A stretch of DNA of 8,067 bases. Source: Candidatus Magasanikbacteria bacterium CG10_big_fil_rev_8_21_14_0_10_36_16. Its GTDB lineage: Bacteria > Patescibacteriota > Patescibacteriia > Magasanikbacterales > UBA922. The translations under genes and the position numbers were made by a program. The notes under the pieces are model-generated. The model searched no databases. It was not told the DNA's origin and saw only the letters and a list, made by a program, of their open reading frames with translations. The stretch lies in contig PFBU01000037.1 of NCBI GenBank assembly GCA_002773185.1, positions 9,816 through 17,882 of the forward strand, written 5' to 3'. Of the stretch, positions 1-6,679 are shown piece by piece; the stretch's first letter is position 1, and each line of letters starts with the position of its first letter.

Positions 1-612
1 CAATTCTAAATGAGTAGCAGGATTATCAAAAGGAAATCTAGTAGTTTCAGCCAGTAAAACAATAAAAAAACCACAAAATGCGAGTATCATTGGTAAAAAA
101 TATTGACTATTTATTGATCTGGTGAAGCTCGTTATATCAAATAAATTACTAGAGCCGACTATCAAAGCCATAGTCAATAATGAAAAAATAAAACCACCTT
201 CAGCTAAAGCTGAAATAGTCATTTCACGGCTTGAACCAAATCCACCAAAAGCACTACCAGTATCCATGCCAGCCAAAGCCATAAAAAAAGTCCCAATAGC
301 TAAAGTATAAACAATAAATAAAATATCACTAGTCATAAAACCAAAAACATGGGGAACAAAAAGAGGAATACTCATACCGACAACTAGTGTCACAGCAAAA
401 ACAATATAAGGCGTAAATCTAAAAATCCACGAAGCATCACGACTTAGCACTTCATCTTTGTGGAGTAGTTTCCAAATATCTCTATAAGGTTGAAAAATAT
501 TTGCACCCTGACGATTTTGTAGCTTAGCTTTTATTTTTCTGATGATACCAACACACAATGGTGAAAAAGCTGGTATAAAAATTAATTGTATTACCAAAAT
601 AAATATTGACAT
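1..612 (-). CDS. hyfC: HyfC/HycD/NuoH-family membrane subunit of a hydrogenase-4/complex-I-like complex (partial, C-terminus off the left edge)
   Basis: The 204 N-terminal residues are present, beginning at ATG 612-610, and the frame stays open to base 1. The family is about 300-320 residues long, so roughly a third is missing. It is the membrane subunit that anchors the hydrophilic arm and links it to the antiporter-like subunits (NuoH in complex I). Visible family signatures are NRQGANIFQPYRDIWKLL (33-50), AGMDTGSAFGGFGSSREMT (114-132) and AETTRFPFDNPATHLEL (188-204). Acidic residues of the coupling region are kept: E130, E138, E189 and E203. Several hydrophobic membrane segments alternate with these loops. 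The wording of the motifs is nearer to HyfC/HycD of group 4 hydrogenases than to NuoH, which has AETxRxPFD followed by a different tail. The start lies 4 nt after the hyfB stop, so the two are co-transcribed and probably translationally coupled. No Shine-Dalgarno is seen. Family assignment is firm; the hydrogenase versus non-hydrogenase role is open. Confidence 0.93.
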   Translation of the reverse strand, partial: MSIFILVIQLIFIPAFSPLCVGIIRKIKAKLQNRQGANIFQPYRDIWKLLHKDEVLSRDASWIFRFTPYIVFAVTLVVGMSIPLFVPHVFGFMTSDILFIVYTLAIGTFFMALAGMDTGSAFGGFGSSREMTISALAEGGFIFSLLTMALIVGSSNLFDITSFTRSINSQYFLPMILAFCGFFIVLLAETTRFPFDNPATHLEL

Positions 613-616
613 AAAA

Positions 617-2668
617 CTATAATATTACTAATAAAGCCAGCATAAGTGCAACAAGAATATAAGAAATATAAAGATCAATATTACCGTTTTGTATAGTTTT
701 AGCTTTTACTGATAATTTGTTAATTACTATGTGTAAAGGTTGATAAAGATAAGTATGATACACATTACCAATATTTAAAGTTACTGTTCTTGATTTTGGT
801 AAATACCTATTTTGATCATCATAATACTCAATATTATGTTGAATAGTTGGTTTGAGTAAACCTTTAAAAATCAAAATTATTGATCGTGAAAATCCAGTTG
901 CAGTTATTTCAGCACGTGGAGTAAAATTTGTACCGCAATCCCAAGTATTAGTAGTGCATTCTTTTTGTTTTCTATTAATTATTTTTTTGAAAATGAAGAC
1001 TACCAAAAAAATAGTAACAACAAACAAGACAAAAATTAAAGGACCAGAAATTGAAGAAAATCCATTAGAAACACTCATACTTTGACTAGAGGAAATATTT
1101 ATAGCAGAAGATGAATTTTTGAAAATACCCAAACTTTGGCTTACTGTATTGATAATACTAATTATATATCCAGAAAAAACTCCAAACAAAAGTGTTAATA
1201 ATGCTAGCCCCCCCATACCAAGACGCATTGACAAAGCAGATTCTTTAGCACATGTTACCTTCTTACTACGTGGACGAGCCAAAAAAGTGACACCAAAAGC
1301 TTTGACAAAACAAGCTAATGCTAGCCCACCAGTAAATACCAAAGAACCTGTTGCCAAAATAAATATCCACTGAGTTACAAAACTCATCTGAGCTATTCCT
1401 TGAAATAAAGCTTGGTATGTCAACCATTCACTAAAAAAACCATTAAACGGTGGCAAAGCAGAAATAGCGACAGAACCAATAAGAAAAAACAAAGCTGTTT
1501 GTGGCATGTATTTTATTAGACCGCCATATTCTTCCATGTTACGAGTATGCACTTCGTTGATGACTGATCCTGCACTCAAAAAAAGCAAAGCTTTGAAAAT
1601 AGCATGATTAAGTGTGTGAAATAAGGCTGCAATCAAACCAAGTAGAGCTAGAGCTGGCAAATTAAGAGAATAAAAAGTCAAAGCACTTCCAAGACCAAGT
1701 AAAATAATACCAATATTTTCAATACTATGATAAGCCAACAATCTTTTGATATCATGTTCGGTAAGTGCATATAAAACTCCTAGTAAGGCTGAGATTGAAC
1801 CAACCACCAACACCATCAATCCCCACCAAAATGGTACTGGTTGTAAAATATCCAAAAATAATCTTATCATCATATAAATACCACTCTTAATCATAATACC
1901 AGACATCAATGCTGAAACATGAGAAGGAGCCGCTGGATGAGCCACTGGTAACCAAATATGCAAAGGAATAATACCAGCCTTCAACCCAAAACCAATAAAT
2001 GCTGAAACAAAAACGATGTTTTTTATAGATGCAGGAATAAGTGCTATATTATCTTTTATTACTAAAAAATCAAAAGAACCAATATATTTATATAAAAGTA
2101 AAAAAGCCAAAATAATAAAAGATGTACCAATATAAGTCATTACTAAATACAACAAACCAGCTTTTACATTGTCATCATCATGGTTATCATAAACAACCAA
2201 AAAATAAGAACTAATTGACATTATTTCCCAAAAAATAAGAAAGAGGATTCCATTTGAAGAAGTAACAACTAAAATTAAACTACCAATAAATAAGTTATAA
2301 AAAAATCCCAAAACACCAATATTATATTTTTTATAGTAGTGTCTAACATAGCCTATTCCATAAATAGAACAAAATAAAGCTAACAAAGAAATAACAAAAA
2401 CAAAAAAACTAGACAATAAATCAATATGAAAGGATATAGTAAAGAATGAAAAAAATGATGTTTTTAAACCAAATAAAAGGCTATTTTTCGTCAAAATGTT
2501 TACTATTGAAAAAACTAATCCAACTAATGAGCCACTAATAACGAAAAAACTACTCCAAGCATTGGCTTGGTTATTATTTTTATAAAAAAATAAAGAGCCT
2601 ATCGCCCCAACAAAAAATAATGAAAGTAAAATAAAAAAACTAATAGGTGATGCGATAATTTCTAACAT
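617..2668 (-). CDS. hyfB: HyfB-type proton-translocating antiporter-like membrane subunit (NuoL/MrpA superfamily)
   Basis: This is a complete 683-residue polytopic membrane protein, near the usual HyfB length of about 670. It belongs to the NuoL/M/N-MrpA superfamily that moves protons or Na+ in complex I and in energy-converting hydrogenases. Charged residues of the translocation path are visible within membrane segments: E148 in the FWEIMSISSYFLVVY segment, K230 (FGLKAGIIPLHIWLP, 227-241), H244, K261, H351/H355/K359 (FHTLNHAIFKALLFLSAG), E414 and K456. The C-terminal TWDCGTNF (575-582) and TATGFSRSI (588-596) motifs point to HyfB/HycC rather than NuoL. A serine-rich stretch (519-541) links the antiporter core to the C-terminal part. 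A last membrane helix follows at about 664-683. The start is 1 nt after the stop of the small-subunit gene, and the stop is TAG. No recognisable Shine-Dalgarno precedes it, so translational coupling is likely. The ion carried (H+ or Na+) cannot be told from sequence alone. Confidence 0.95.
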   Translation of the reverse strand: MLEIIASPISFFILLSLFFVGAIGSLFFYKNNNQANAWSSFFVISGSLVGLVFSIVNILTKNSLLFGLKTSFFSFFTISFHIDLLSSFFVFVISLLALFCSIYGIGYVRHYYKKYNIGVLGFFYNLFIGSLILVVTSSNGILFLIFWEIMSISSYFLVVYDNHDDDNVKAGLLYLVMTYIGTSFIILAFLLLYKYIGSFDFLVIKDNIALIPASIKNIVFVSAFIGFGLKAGIIPLHIWLPVAHPAAPSHVSALMSGIMIKSGIYMMIRLFLDILQPVPFWWGLMVLVVGSISALLGVLYALTEHDIKRLLAYHSIENIGIILLGLGSALTFYSLNLPALALLGLIAALFHTLNHAIFKALLFLSAGSVINEVHTRNMEEYGGLIKYMPQTALFFLIGSVAISALPPFNGFFSEWLTYQALFQGIAQMSFVTQWIFILATGSLVFTGGLALACFVKAFGVTFLARPRSKKVTCAKESALSMRLGMGGLALLTLLFGVFSGYIISIINTVSQSLGIFKNSSSAINISSSQSMSVSNGFSSISGPLIFVLFVVTIFLVVFIFKKIINRKQKECTTNTWDCGTNFTPRAEITATGFSRSIILIFKGLLKPTIQHNIEYYDDQNRYLPKSRTVTLNIGNVYHTYLYQPLHIVINKLSVKAKTIQNGNIDLYISYILVALMLALLVIL

Positions 2669-2669
2669 A

Positions 2670-3212
2670 TTATTTTTTCTGTAAAGTTTTATCTTCTACT
2701 GTTTCAAGAATCTTGAGTAATGAATAAAGTATAATAGTTGGCGTAGGAGGATCTCCCAGAATTTGATAATCTACAGGCACAACAGAATCAACACCATTTA
2801 AAACTGCATAAGAATTTTTGAATATTCCACCATCAATCGCATCATCACCTATTGCTACTACAATCTTAGGGTTTGGTGTGCCATCATAGGCATCTTTGAC
2901 AGCTTTGGCCATATTGCGTGTCACAGGACCAGTTACAAGCAACATATCAGCATGTCTTGGCGAAGCTACAAAATGAATACCAAAACGTTCAACATCATAA
3001 AAGCTATTAGACAAAGCTATCAGCTCTTGCTCACAAGCATTATCAGATCCAGCATCAATTTGTCTAATAGCTAGAGAACCTCTAAACAGTTTTTTGACTT
3101 TATCTTGTATTTTTTCTCCAATTTCAAAAAAATCCATCTGATTAAGATCGTTTTTGGAAAAAGAAATTATATTTTTTGGTGTTTTAAATATTTTTGCAAA
3201 AAATTTTAACAT
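2670..3212 (-). CDS. hyfI: HyfI/HycG/NuoB-family small subunit lacking three of four [4Fe-4S] cysteine ligands
   Basis: This 180-residue protein has the full group-4 small-subunit framework: SLAIRQIDAG (46-55), YDVERFGIHFVASPRHAD (72-89), LLVTGPVTRNM (91-101), DGGIFKNSYAV (127-137) and VPVD (145-148). In this family four cysteines bind the proximal cluster (N2 in complex I), in the patterns SCNGCE, GDCA or GACG, and PGCPP. Here they read SDNACE, GDDA and LGDPP. Position 57 is Asp, 60 is Cys (kept), 124 is Asp and 154 is Asp. The Asp codons are GAT at 3044-3042, 2843-2841 and 2753-2751. A Cys to GAT change needs two base substitutions, so sequencing error is unlikely. The surrounding conservation and open frame argue against a decaying gene. 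A basic, poorly conserved N-terminal tail (about 1-44) is typical. It is the first gene of its operon, with hyfB 1 nt downstream. Possible roles are a structural subunit of an Ehr-like complex or a different metal site; this is inference. Confidence 0.93.
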   Translation of the reverse strand: MLKFFAKIFKTPKNIISFSKNDLNQMDFFEIGEKIQDKVKKLFRGSLAIRQIDAGSDNACEQELIALSNSFYDVERFGIHFVASPRHADMLLVTGPVTRNMAKAVKDAYDGTPNPKIVVAIGDDAIDGGIFKNSYAVLNGVDSVVPVDYQILGDPPTPTIILYSLLKILETVEDKTLQKK

Positions 3213-3252
3213 AAAAATTTTGAATGAATCTTGTTATTTTAATCTAAAAAAT

Positions 3253-3290
3253 TAATTGAATTATAAATATGAAGCATATTCTCTCACTAA
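3253..3290 (-). promoter_or_regulatory. Candidate promoter of the hyfI-hyfB-hyfC operon
   Basis: On the minus strand a perfect TATAAT hexamer lies at 3265-3260, which would place transcription start near 3253 and give a leader of about 40 nt before the hyfI ATG. The -35 region is poor: the best-placed sequence reads around TTTAGTGAG near 3290-3282, with no TTGACA match at 17-18 nt. It sits between the atpC terminator-like hairpin and hyfI, where an independent promoter would be expected. In AT-rich DNA a TATAAT can arise by chance, so the call rests mainly on position. Confidence 0.45.
3266..3280. promoter_or_regulatory. 15-bp dyad (AATATG-N3-CATATT) directly upstream of the hyfI -10 box
   Basis: AATATG (3266-3271) and CATATT (3275-3280) form a perfect 6+6 bp inverted repeat with a 3-bp centre. 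It abuts the -10 hexamer and falls between -10 and -35, a position where a bound repressor would block RNA polymerase. It may be an operator, but such a short AT-rich dyad can be chance. No regulator gene is visible in the window. Confidence 0.3.
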
Positions 3291-3311
3291 ACTCACAATC
3301 TGTCAATATTG

Positions 3312-3335
3312 TAAAACCACCTTGTGAAAAGTGGT
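3312..3335 (-). terminator. Intrinsic terminator-like hairpin after atpC
   Basis: Read on the minus strand, the RNA forms ACCACUUU-UCAC-AAGGUGGU, an 8-bp stem (one G-U pair) with a 4-nt loop, followed by UUUU and then an AU-rich stretch. It begins 9 nt after the atpC stop codon. Position and shape fit the end of the ATP synthase operon. The U-tract is short, so termination may be partial and allow read-through into the hyf genes. Confidence 0.6.
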
Positions 3336-3344
3336 CTTTATCTT

Positions 3345-3767
3345 TTATTTTCTGTATTTATTACCTACTCTTATTCTGTTCATTTCTTTATCAATAAGAG
3401 CTTGCAACCTAGCATAGTCTACATCTTCACCTGCTTTAGCTTTGGTCATTTCTTCTTCTGCTCTCTGACGAGCTTCTTGCGCCCGTTCAATATCAATACT
3501 ATCAGCTCTTTCTGCGCGGTCAGCCAAAATAACTAATTCACTATTAGATCTTACCTCCAAGAAACCCCCAGACACAGCATAAGGATGTTCACCGTCTTTA
3601 TCTTTTATTTTCATTTCCCCAGCCTGAAGAACAGAAATCAAAGGAATGTGCCCTGGTAATACTGTGATTTCACCAGAAGTAGTAGGAATAGTTACTTGAA
3701 GAATTTCATTCTCGTATACTTTTTTTTCTGGGGTGATTATTATAAATTTTAAAGTTTGTGTTGACAT
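3345..3767 (-). CDS. atpC: F1 ATP synthase epsilon subunit
   Basis: This 140-residue protein is the epsilon subunit of the central stalk, which turns with gamma and can inhibit ATP hydrolysis. The N-terminal beta-sandwich carries the family signatures GEITVLPGHIPLISVLQAG (32-50) and the SGGFLEV strand (66-72). LADRAERADSIDIERAQEAR (81-100) leads into the two-helix C-terminal domain, which runs to about residue 135. Length is normal for the family. It is the last F1 gene and is separated from atpD by an 89-nt spacer with a hairpin; a terminator-like stem follows 9 nt after its stop. The start ATG at 3767-3765 gives a normal N-terminus, with no clear Shine-Dalgarno in front of it. Identification is secure. 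Confidence 0.97.
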   Translation of the reverse strand: MSTQTLKFIIITPEKKVYENEILQVTIPTTSGEITVLPGHIPLISVLQAGEMKIKDKDGEHPYAVSGGFLEVRSNSELVILADRAERADSIDIERAQEARQRAEEEMTKAKAGEDVDYARLQALIDKEMNRIRVGNKYRK

Positions 3768-3787
3768 AGATACAATTTTATCTCAAT

Positions 3788-3848
3788 ATATCTCTTTTTT
3801 TTATCTCTATTTTATTATAAGGAGATAAATGGAGATAATTAGAGATAT
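3788..3848. repeat. Nested inverted repeat built on GAGATA/TATCTC in the atpD-atpC spacer
   Basis: ATATCTCT (3788-3795) pairs perfectly with AGAGATAT (3841-3848). Inside it, TTATCTC (3801-3807) can pair with GAGATAA at either 3832-3838 or 3822-3828. The word GAGATA thus occurs three times in direct orientation and twice inverted within 61 bp. Minus-strand RNA would fold into an interrupted 15-bp stem between atpD and atpC. There is no U-tract in the right place, so this is not a classical terminator; RNA processing, stability or differential expression are possible roles. Confidence 0.6.
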
Positions 3849-3856
3849 AGTTTTAT

Positions 3857-5230
3857 TTATTTGACCTCATCTATAGATCCTTTCATATAAAAAGCTTGTT
3901 CAGGTTTGTCATCATGTTTACCATCAAGAATTTCACGAAAACCACGTACAGTATCAGCAAGTTTGACATATTTTCCTGGACTTCCAGTAAATACTTCTGC
4001 AACATGGAAAGGCTGACTCAAGAATTTTTGAAGTTTACGAGCACGAGTAACTGTCAATTTATCATCATCGGACAATTCTTCCATACCAAGAATAGCGATG
4101 ATATCTTGCAAATCTTTATAACGTTGTAAGACTCTTTGAACTTCAAGAGCTGTACGATAATGCTCTTCACCAACTATATTTGGATCAAGAATAGTAGAAC
4201 CAGAATCAAGTGGGTCAACTGCAGGATAAATACCCAGTGAAGCAAGTGAACGATTCAAAGTAACAGTAGAGTCAAGATGGGCAAAAGTAGTAGCCGGAGC
4301 TGGATCAGTAAGATCGTCTGCTGGCACATAAACAGCTTGTACAGAAGTAATAGAACCTTTATCTGTAGAAGTGATACGTTCTTGTAAAGCACCCATTTCT
4401 GTCGCCAAAGTTGGTTGATAACCTACAGCAGAAGGCATACGTCCAAGCAAGGCAGAAACTTCTGAACCGGCTTGAGTAAAACGGAAAATATTATCAATAA
4501 ACAAAAGCAAATCTTTTCCTTCTTCATCACGAAAATATTCAGCCATGGCTAGTGCGGTAAGAGCTACGCGAGCACGAGCCCCTGGTGGTTCATTCATTTG
4601 ACCAAAGACTAAGGCAGTCTTATCTAGAACTCCAGATTCTTCCATTTCACGATAAAGATCATTTCCTTCACGAGTACGTTCACCAACACCAGCAAACATA
4701 GAATAACCGCCGTGTTCTTGAGCAATGTTACGAATAAGTTCTTGAATAATAACAGTCTTACCAACACCAGCACCACCAAACAAACCAACTTTGCCACCTT
4801 TCAAGAATGGACAAAACAAATCAATAACTTTGATACCCGTTTCTAATACTTCAGATTTTGTGGATTGTTCTTTGAAACTTGGAGCTTTACGATGGATAGA
4901 ATACTTTTTCTTGGTTTTACTTGCGCCTTTGCCATCAATTGTTTCACCTACTACATTGTACATACGACCAAGAGTCTCAGGCCCAACTGGGACAGAAATT
5001 GGAGCACCAGTGTCAGACACTTCAGCACCACGTTCAAGTCCGTCTGTACTACTCATAGCGATAGCACGCACAGTACCAGATCCTAAGTGTTGTTGAACTT
5101 CCAAAATCAAAGTTTCACCATTTGGTATTTTGGTTTCAAGTGCATTATAAATTGCAGGAAGCTCTCCCGAATCAAATTTGACGTCTGCCACAACACCGAT
5201 AATTTGAGATATTTTTCCAGTATTTTTCAT
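3857..5230 (-). CDS. atpD: F1 ATP synthase beta subunit (catalytic)
   Basis: This complete 457-residue beta subunit carries the catalytic nucleotide sites of F1. The Walker A motif GGAGVGKT spans 152-159 (K158, T159). The catalytic glutamate is E184 in GERTREGND. Walker B LLLFIDN ends with D246 at 246-247. The ALLGRMPSAVGYQPTLATEMG segment (260-280) is present, and the DELSEED-type motif appears as EELSDDD (384-390). An N-terminal beta-barrel domain (about 1-80) and C-terminal helical domain (about 360-457) are normal. All key residues are intact, so the enzyme should be active. The gene follows the four-helix-bundle gene by 29 nt and precedes atpC by 89 nt. The leader before the ATG is almost pure A/T with no Shine-Dalgarno. 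Identification is secure. Confidence 0.98.
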   Translation of the reverse strand: MKNTGKISQIIGVVADVKFDSGELPAIYNALETKIPNGETLILEVQQHLGSGTVRAIAMSSTDGLERGAEVSDTGAPISVPVGPETLGRMYNVVGETIDGKGASKTKKKYSIHRKAPSFKEQSTKSEVLETGIKVIDLFCPFLKGGKVGLFGGAGVGKTVIIQELIRNIAQEHGGYSMFAGVGERTREGNDLYREMEESGVLDKTALVFGQMNEPPGARARVALTALAMAEYFRDEEGKDLLLFIDNIFRFTQAGSEVSALLGRMPSAVGYQPTLATEMGALQERITSTDKGSITSVQAVYVPADDLTDPAPATTFAHLDSTVTLNRSLASLGIYPAVDPLDSGSTILDPNIVGEEHYRTALEVQRVLQRYKDLQDIIAILGMEELSDDDKLTVTRARKLQKFLSQPFHVAEVFTGSPGKYVKLADTVRGFREILDGKHDDKPEQAFYMKGSIDEVK

Positions 5231-5245
5231 AAAAATAAGTTTATT

Positions 5246-5677
5246 TGTTTAATGGTTTATTAGTTTTCATTTTGTTTACATTTTTTCAAATAAGCAATGT
5301 ATCCATTCAATTTTTTATTTGTTTTTTCACAAAGTTCAATCAAATGTTCTACGCTACTTACTTTTTTTATATAATTTAAATCTTTTATAAATATTAAATG
5401 ATCTTTTGTTTCAGATAGTGAACCTCTAGCTTGTCTACAAAACTGTATATTTTCTTGAAAGTGAAATCTTCCATGTCCTTCTGTTATATTAGCAGCCACT
5501 GATGAAGATGATCTTCTTATTTGGTCAATTACGTTATATTTTTTATAATCTGGCAAAAACTTACATAATATATTTACTTTTGTTCTTAACCCATGTGCTA
5601 ATTTCCAAGCATCCAATTCTGTAAAGTCTTTATACTTATTATTTCCCTCCATATAATAACTAATAAACTAATTAACC
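5246..5677. repeat. Imperfect inverted repeat flanking the four-helix-bundle gene
   Basis: The 20 bp at 5246-5265 match the reverse complement of 5658-5677 at 16 of 20 positions, including a perfect 11-bp core: GTTTATTAGTT at 5255-5265 and AACTAATAAAC at 5658-5668. The left arm overlaps the last codon and stop of the gene; the right arm is just upstream of its start. TTTATTAGTT also occurs at 6662-6671 before atpG. This could mark the edges of an inserted unit, or be a degenerate AT-rich spacer repeat. No target-site duplication was found. Confidence 0.4.
5260..5652 (-). CDS. Four-helix bundle protein, 23S rRNA intervening-sequence (S23/IVP) family
   Basis: This 130-residue protein matches the S23/four-helix bundle family, first met as open frames inside 23S rRNA intervening sequences and also common as free-standing genes. 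Signatures are FTELDAWKLAH (10-20), QIRRSSSSVAANITEGHGR (44-62) and ARGSLSETKDHL (75-86), with predicted helices throughout. The molecular function is not established. It is not an ATP synthase subunit, yet it sits in the same orientation between atpG (35 nt away) and atpD (29 nt away), so it is presumably co-transcribed with them. No Shine-Dalgarno precedes the ATG; oddly, a GGAGGGA sequence lies at 5650-5644, at the very start of the frame itself. A start further in would remove part of the conserved N-terminus, so I kept this one. Spacer sequences on both sides carry related TTTATTAGTT words. Insertion into the operon is inferred. Confidence 0.9.
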   Translation of the reverse strand: MEGNNKYKDFTELDAWKLAHGLRTKVNILCKFLPDYKKYNVIDQIRRSSSSVAANITEGHGRFHFQENIQFCRQARGSLSETKDHLIFIKDLNYIKKVSSVEHLIELCEKTNKKLNGYIAYLKKCKQNEN

Positions 5678-5687
5678 ACTAAACCAA

Positions 5688-6653
5688 TCAACTTAATGCC
5701 GCAGCACCCCCAGCAATCTCGGCAATTTCTTGCGTAATCGCTGCTTGTCTAGTCTTGTTGTAAGTAAGATTCAATTCTTTTATCATATCACTCGCAGAGT
5801 CCCCTGCGTTTTTCATCGCTATCATACGGGCACTATGTTCACTAGCTGAACTTTCTAACAAAGATTGATAAATTTGCATTTCTACCAATCTAGGCAAAAT
5901 TGTTTCTAAAACTTCTTTTTTTCCTGGTTCAAATAAATATTCATTTAATTGTTCTTGTGTTTCTTTACTAAGAGTTCTGTCTTGCAAATCTTCATCACGG
6001 CCAAGCTCGGTAATCATCTTTTCCAAATCAAATTCTGAGATTGGTAATACTTGACGAATTTTAGCTTCTTGAACTACAGCCGAACGATAATCAGTATAAG
6101 ATACTACAACCTTATCATATTTCTTGGTAATATAATCACCAATTATCATCTGAGAAGCGACCATCACATCTTCCAAAACTGGTTTGTCAGAAATACTGTT
6201 GAAAGAAGCAATCAGATTAAACCCGTGTTTTTTACAAAAATCAGCACCTTTGCGACCAATACCAATTACATCCACTTCTACATGATCACTTGGTTGGGTA
6301 TGTTTATTACGAGCACGTTGAAAACTAATATTTCTTGGATCTTTTAGTTGGGTTGCAGTTTTTTTGATAATATTGGAATTGAAACTTCCACAAAGACCAC
6401 GATTGGAAGTAATAAGTATTACAAGAATTCTTTTTACTTGTCTGATTTCCAAAAGTGGTATGTCTTCTTTTTGAGTTTTGGACAAATTTATTAATAGATC
6501 CCAAGCTGTAGTAGCATATTCTCTAGTATCCAAAGCAGCCTGCACAGCTTTGCGCATTTTGGCAGCAGAAACCATTTCCATCGCCTTGGTAATTTTCTTG
6601 GTATTGGAAACTGATTTTATTCTAGTTTTGATTGCTTTAGCGGACACTGCCAT
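5688..6653 (-). CDS. atpG: F1 ATP synthase gamma subunit
   Basis: Gamma is the central rotor shaft of F1, contacting alpha/beta and the c-ring. The N-terminal coiled-coil helix (IKTRIKSVSNTKKITKAMEM, 8-27) and the C-terminal helix containing SEHSARMIAMKNA (271-283) and NKTRQAAITQEI (299-310) are strongly conserved. SNRGLCG (83-89) is the classic motif of the Rossmann-like domain. At 321 residues it is longer than the typical 285-295. The extra length seems to lie in a basic loop around 104-123 and an acidic, hydrophilic segment around 208-243, both in the globular domain. The stop is TGA, the only TGA stop among the genes here. It is separated from atpA by 93 nt and from the four-helix-bundle gene by 35 nt. 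No Shine-Dalgarno precedes its ATG. Identification is secure; the insert boundaries are estimates. Confidence 0.97.
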   Translation of the reverse strand: MAVSAKAIKTRIKSVSNTKKITKAMEMVSAAKMRKAVQAALDTREYATTAWDLLINLSKTQKEDIPLLEIRQVKRILVILITSNRGLCGSFNSNIIKKTATQLKDPRNISFQRARNKHTQPSDHVEVDVIGIGRKGADFCKKHGFNLIASFNSISDKPVLEDVMVASQMIIGDYITKKYDKVVVSYTDYRSAVVQEAKIRQVLPISEFDLEKMITELGRDEDLQDRTLSKETQEQLNEYLFEPGKKEVLETILPRLVEMQIYQSLLESSASEHSARMIAMKNAGDSASDMIKELNLTYNKTRQAAITQEIAEIAGGAAALS

Positions 6654-6679
6654 ATTTATGATTTATTAGTTTAAATAAT

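Noticed and set aside
2670..3212. The small-subunit gene as a pseudogene or sequencing artefact
   Set aside because: The frame is fully open, the family motifs are nearly perfect outside the ligand positions, and each Cys to GAT change needs two substitutions, repeated three times.
3788..3848. The atpD-atpC hairpin as a transcription terminator
   Set aside because: No U-tract follows the stem on the transcribed strand, and atpC downstream needs to be expressed with atpD.
4791..5096. Plus-strand open frames such as this 101-codon one opposite atpD
   Set aside because: They lie opposite strongly conserved genes and show no family resemblance; they are antisense shadows.
5679..5690. Recoding of TGA (Gly, as in some CPR lineages) extending atpG
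   Set aside because: Reading through would add only three codons to the next stop (TAG). No other gene has an in-frame TGA, and the protein ends normally at GGAAALS.
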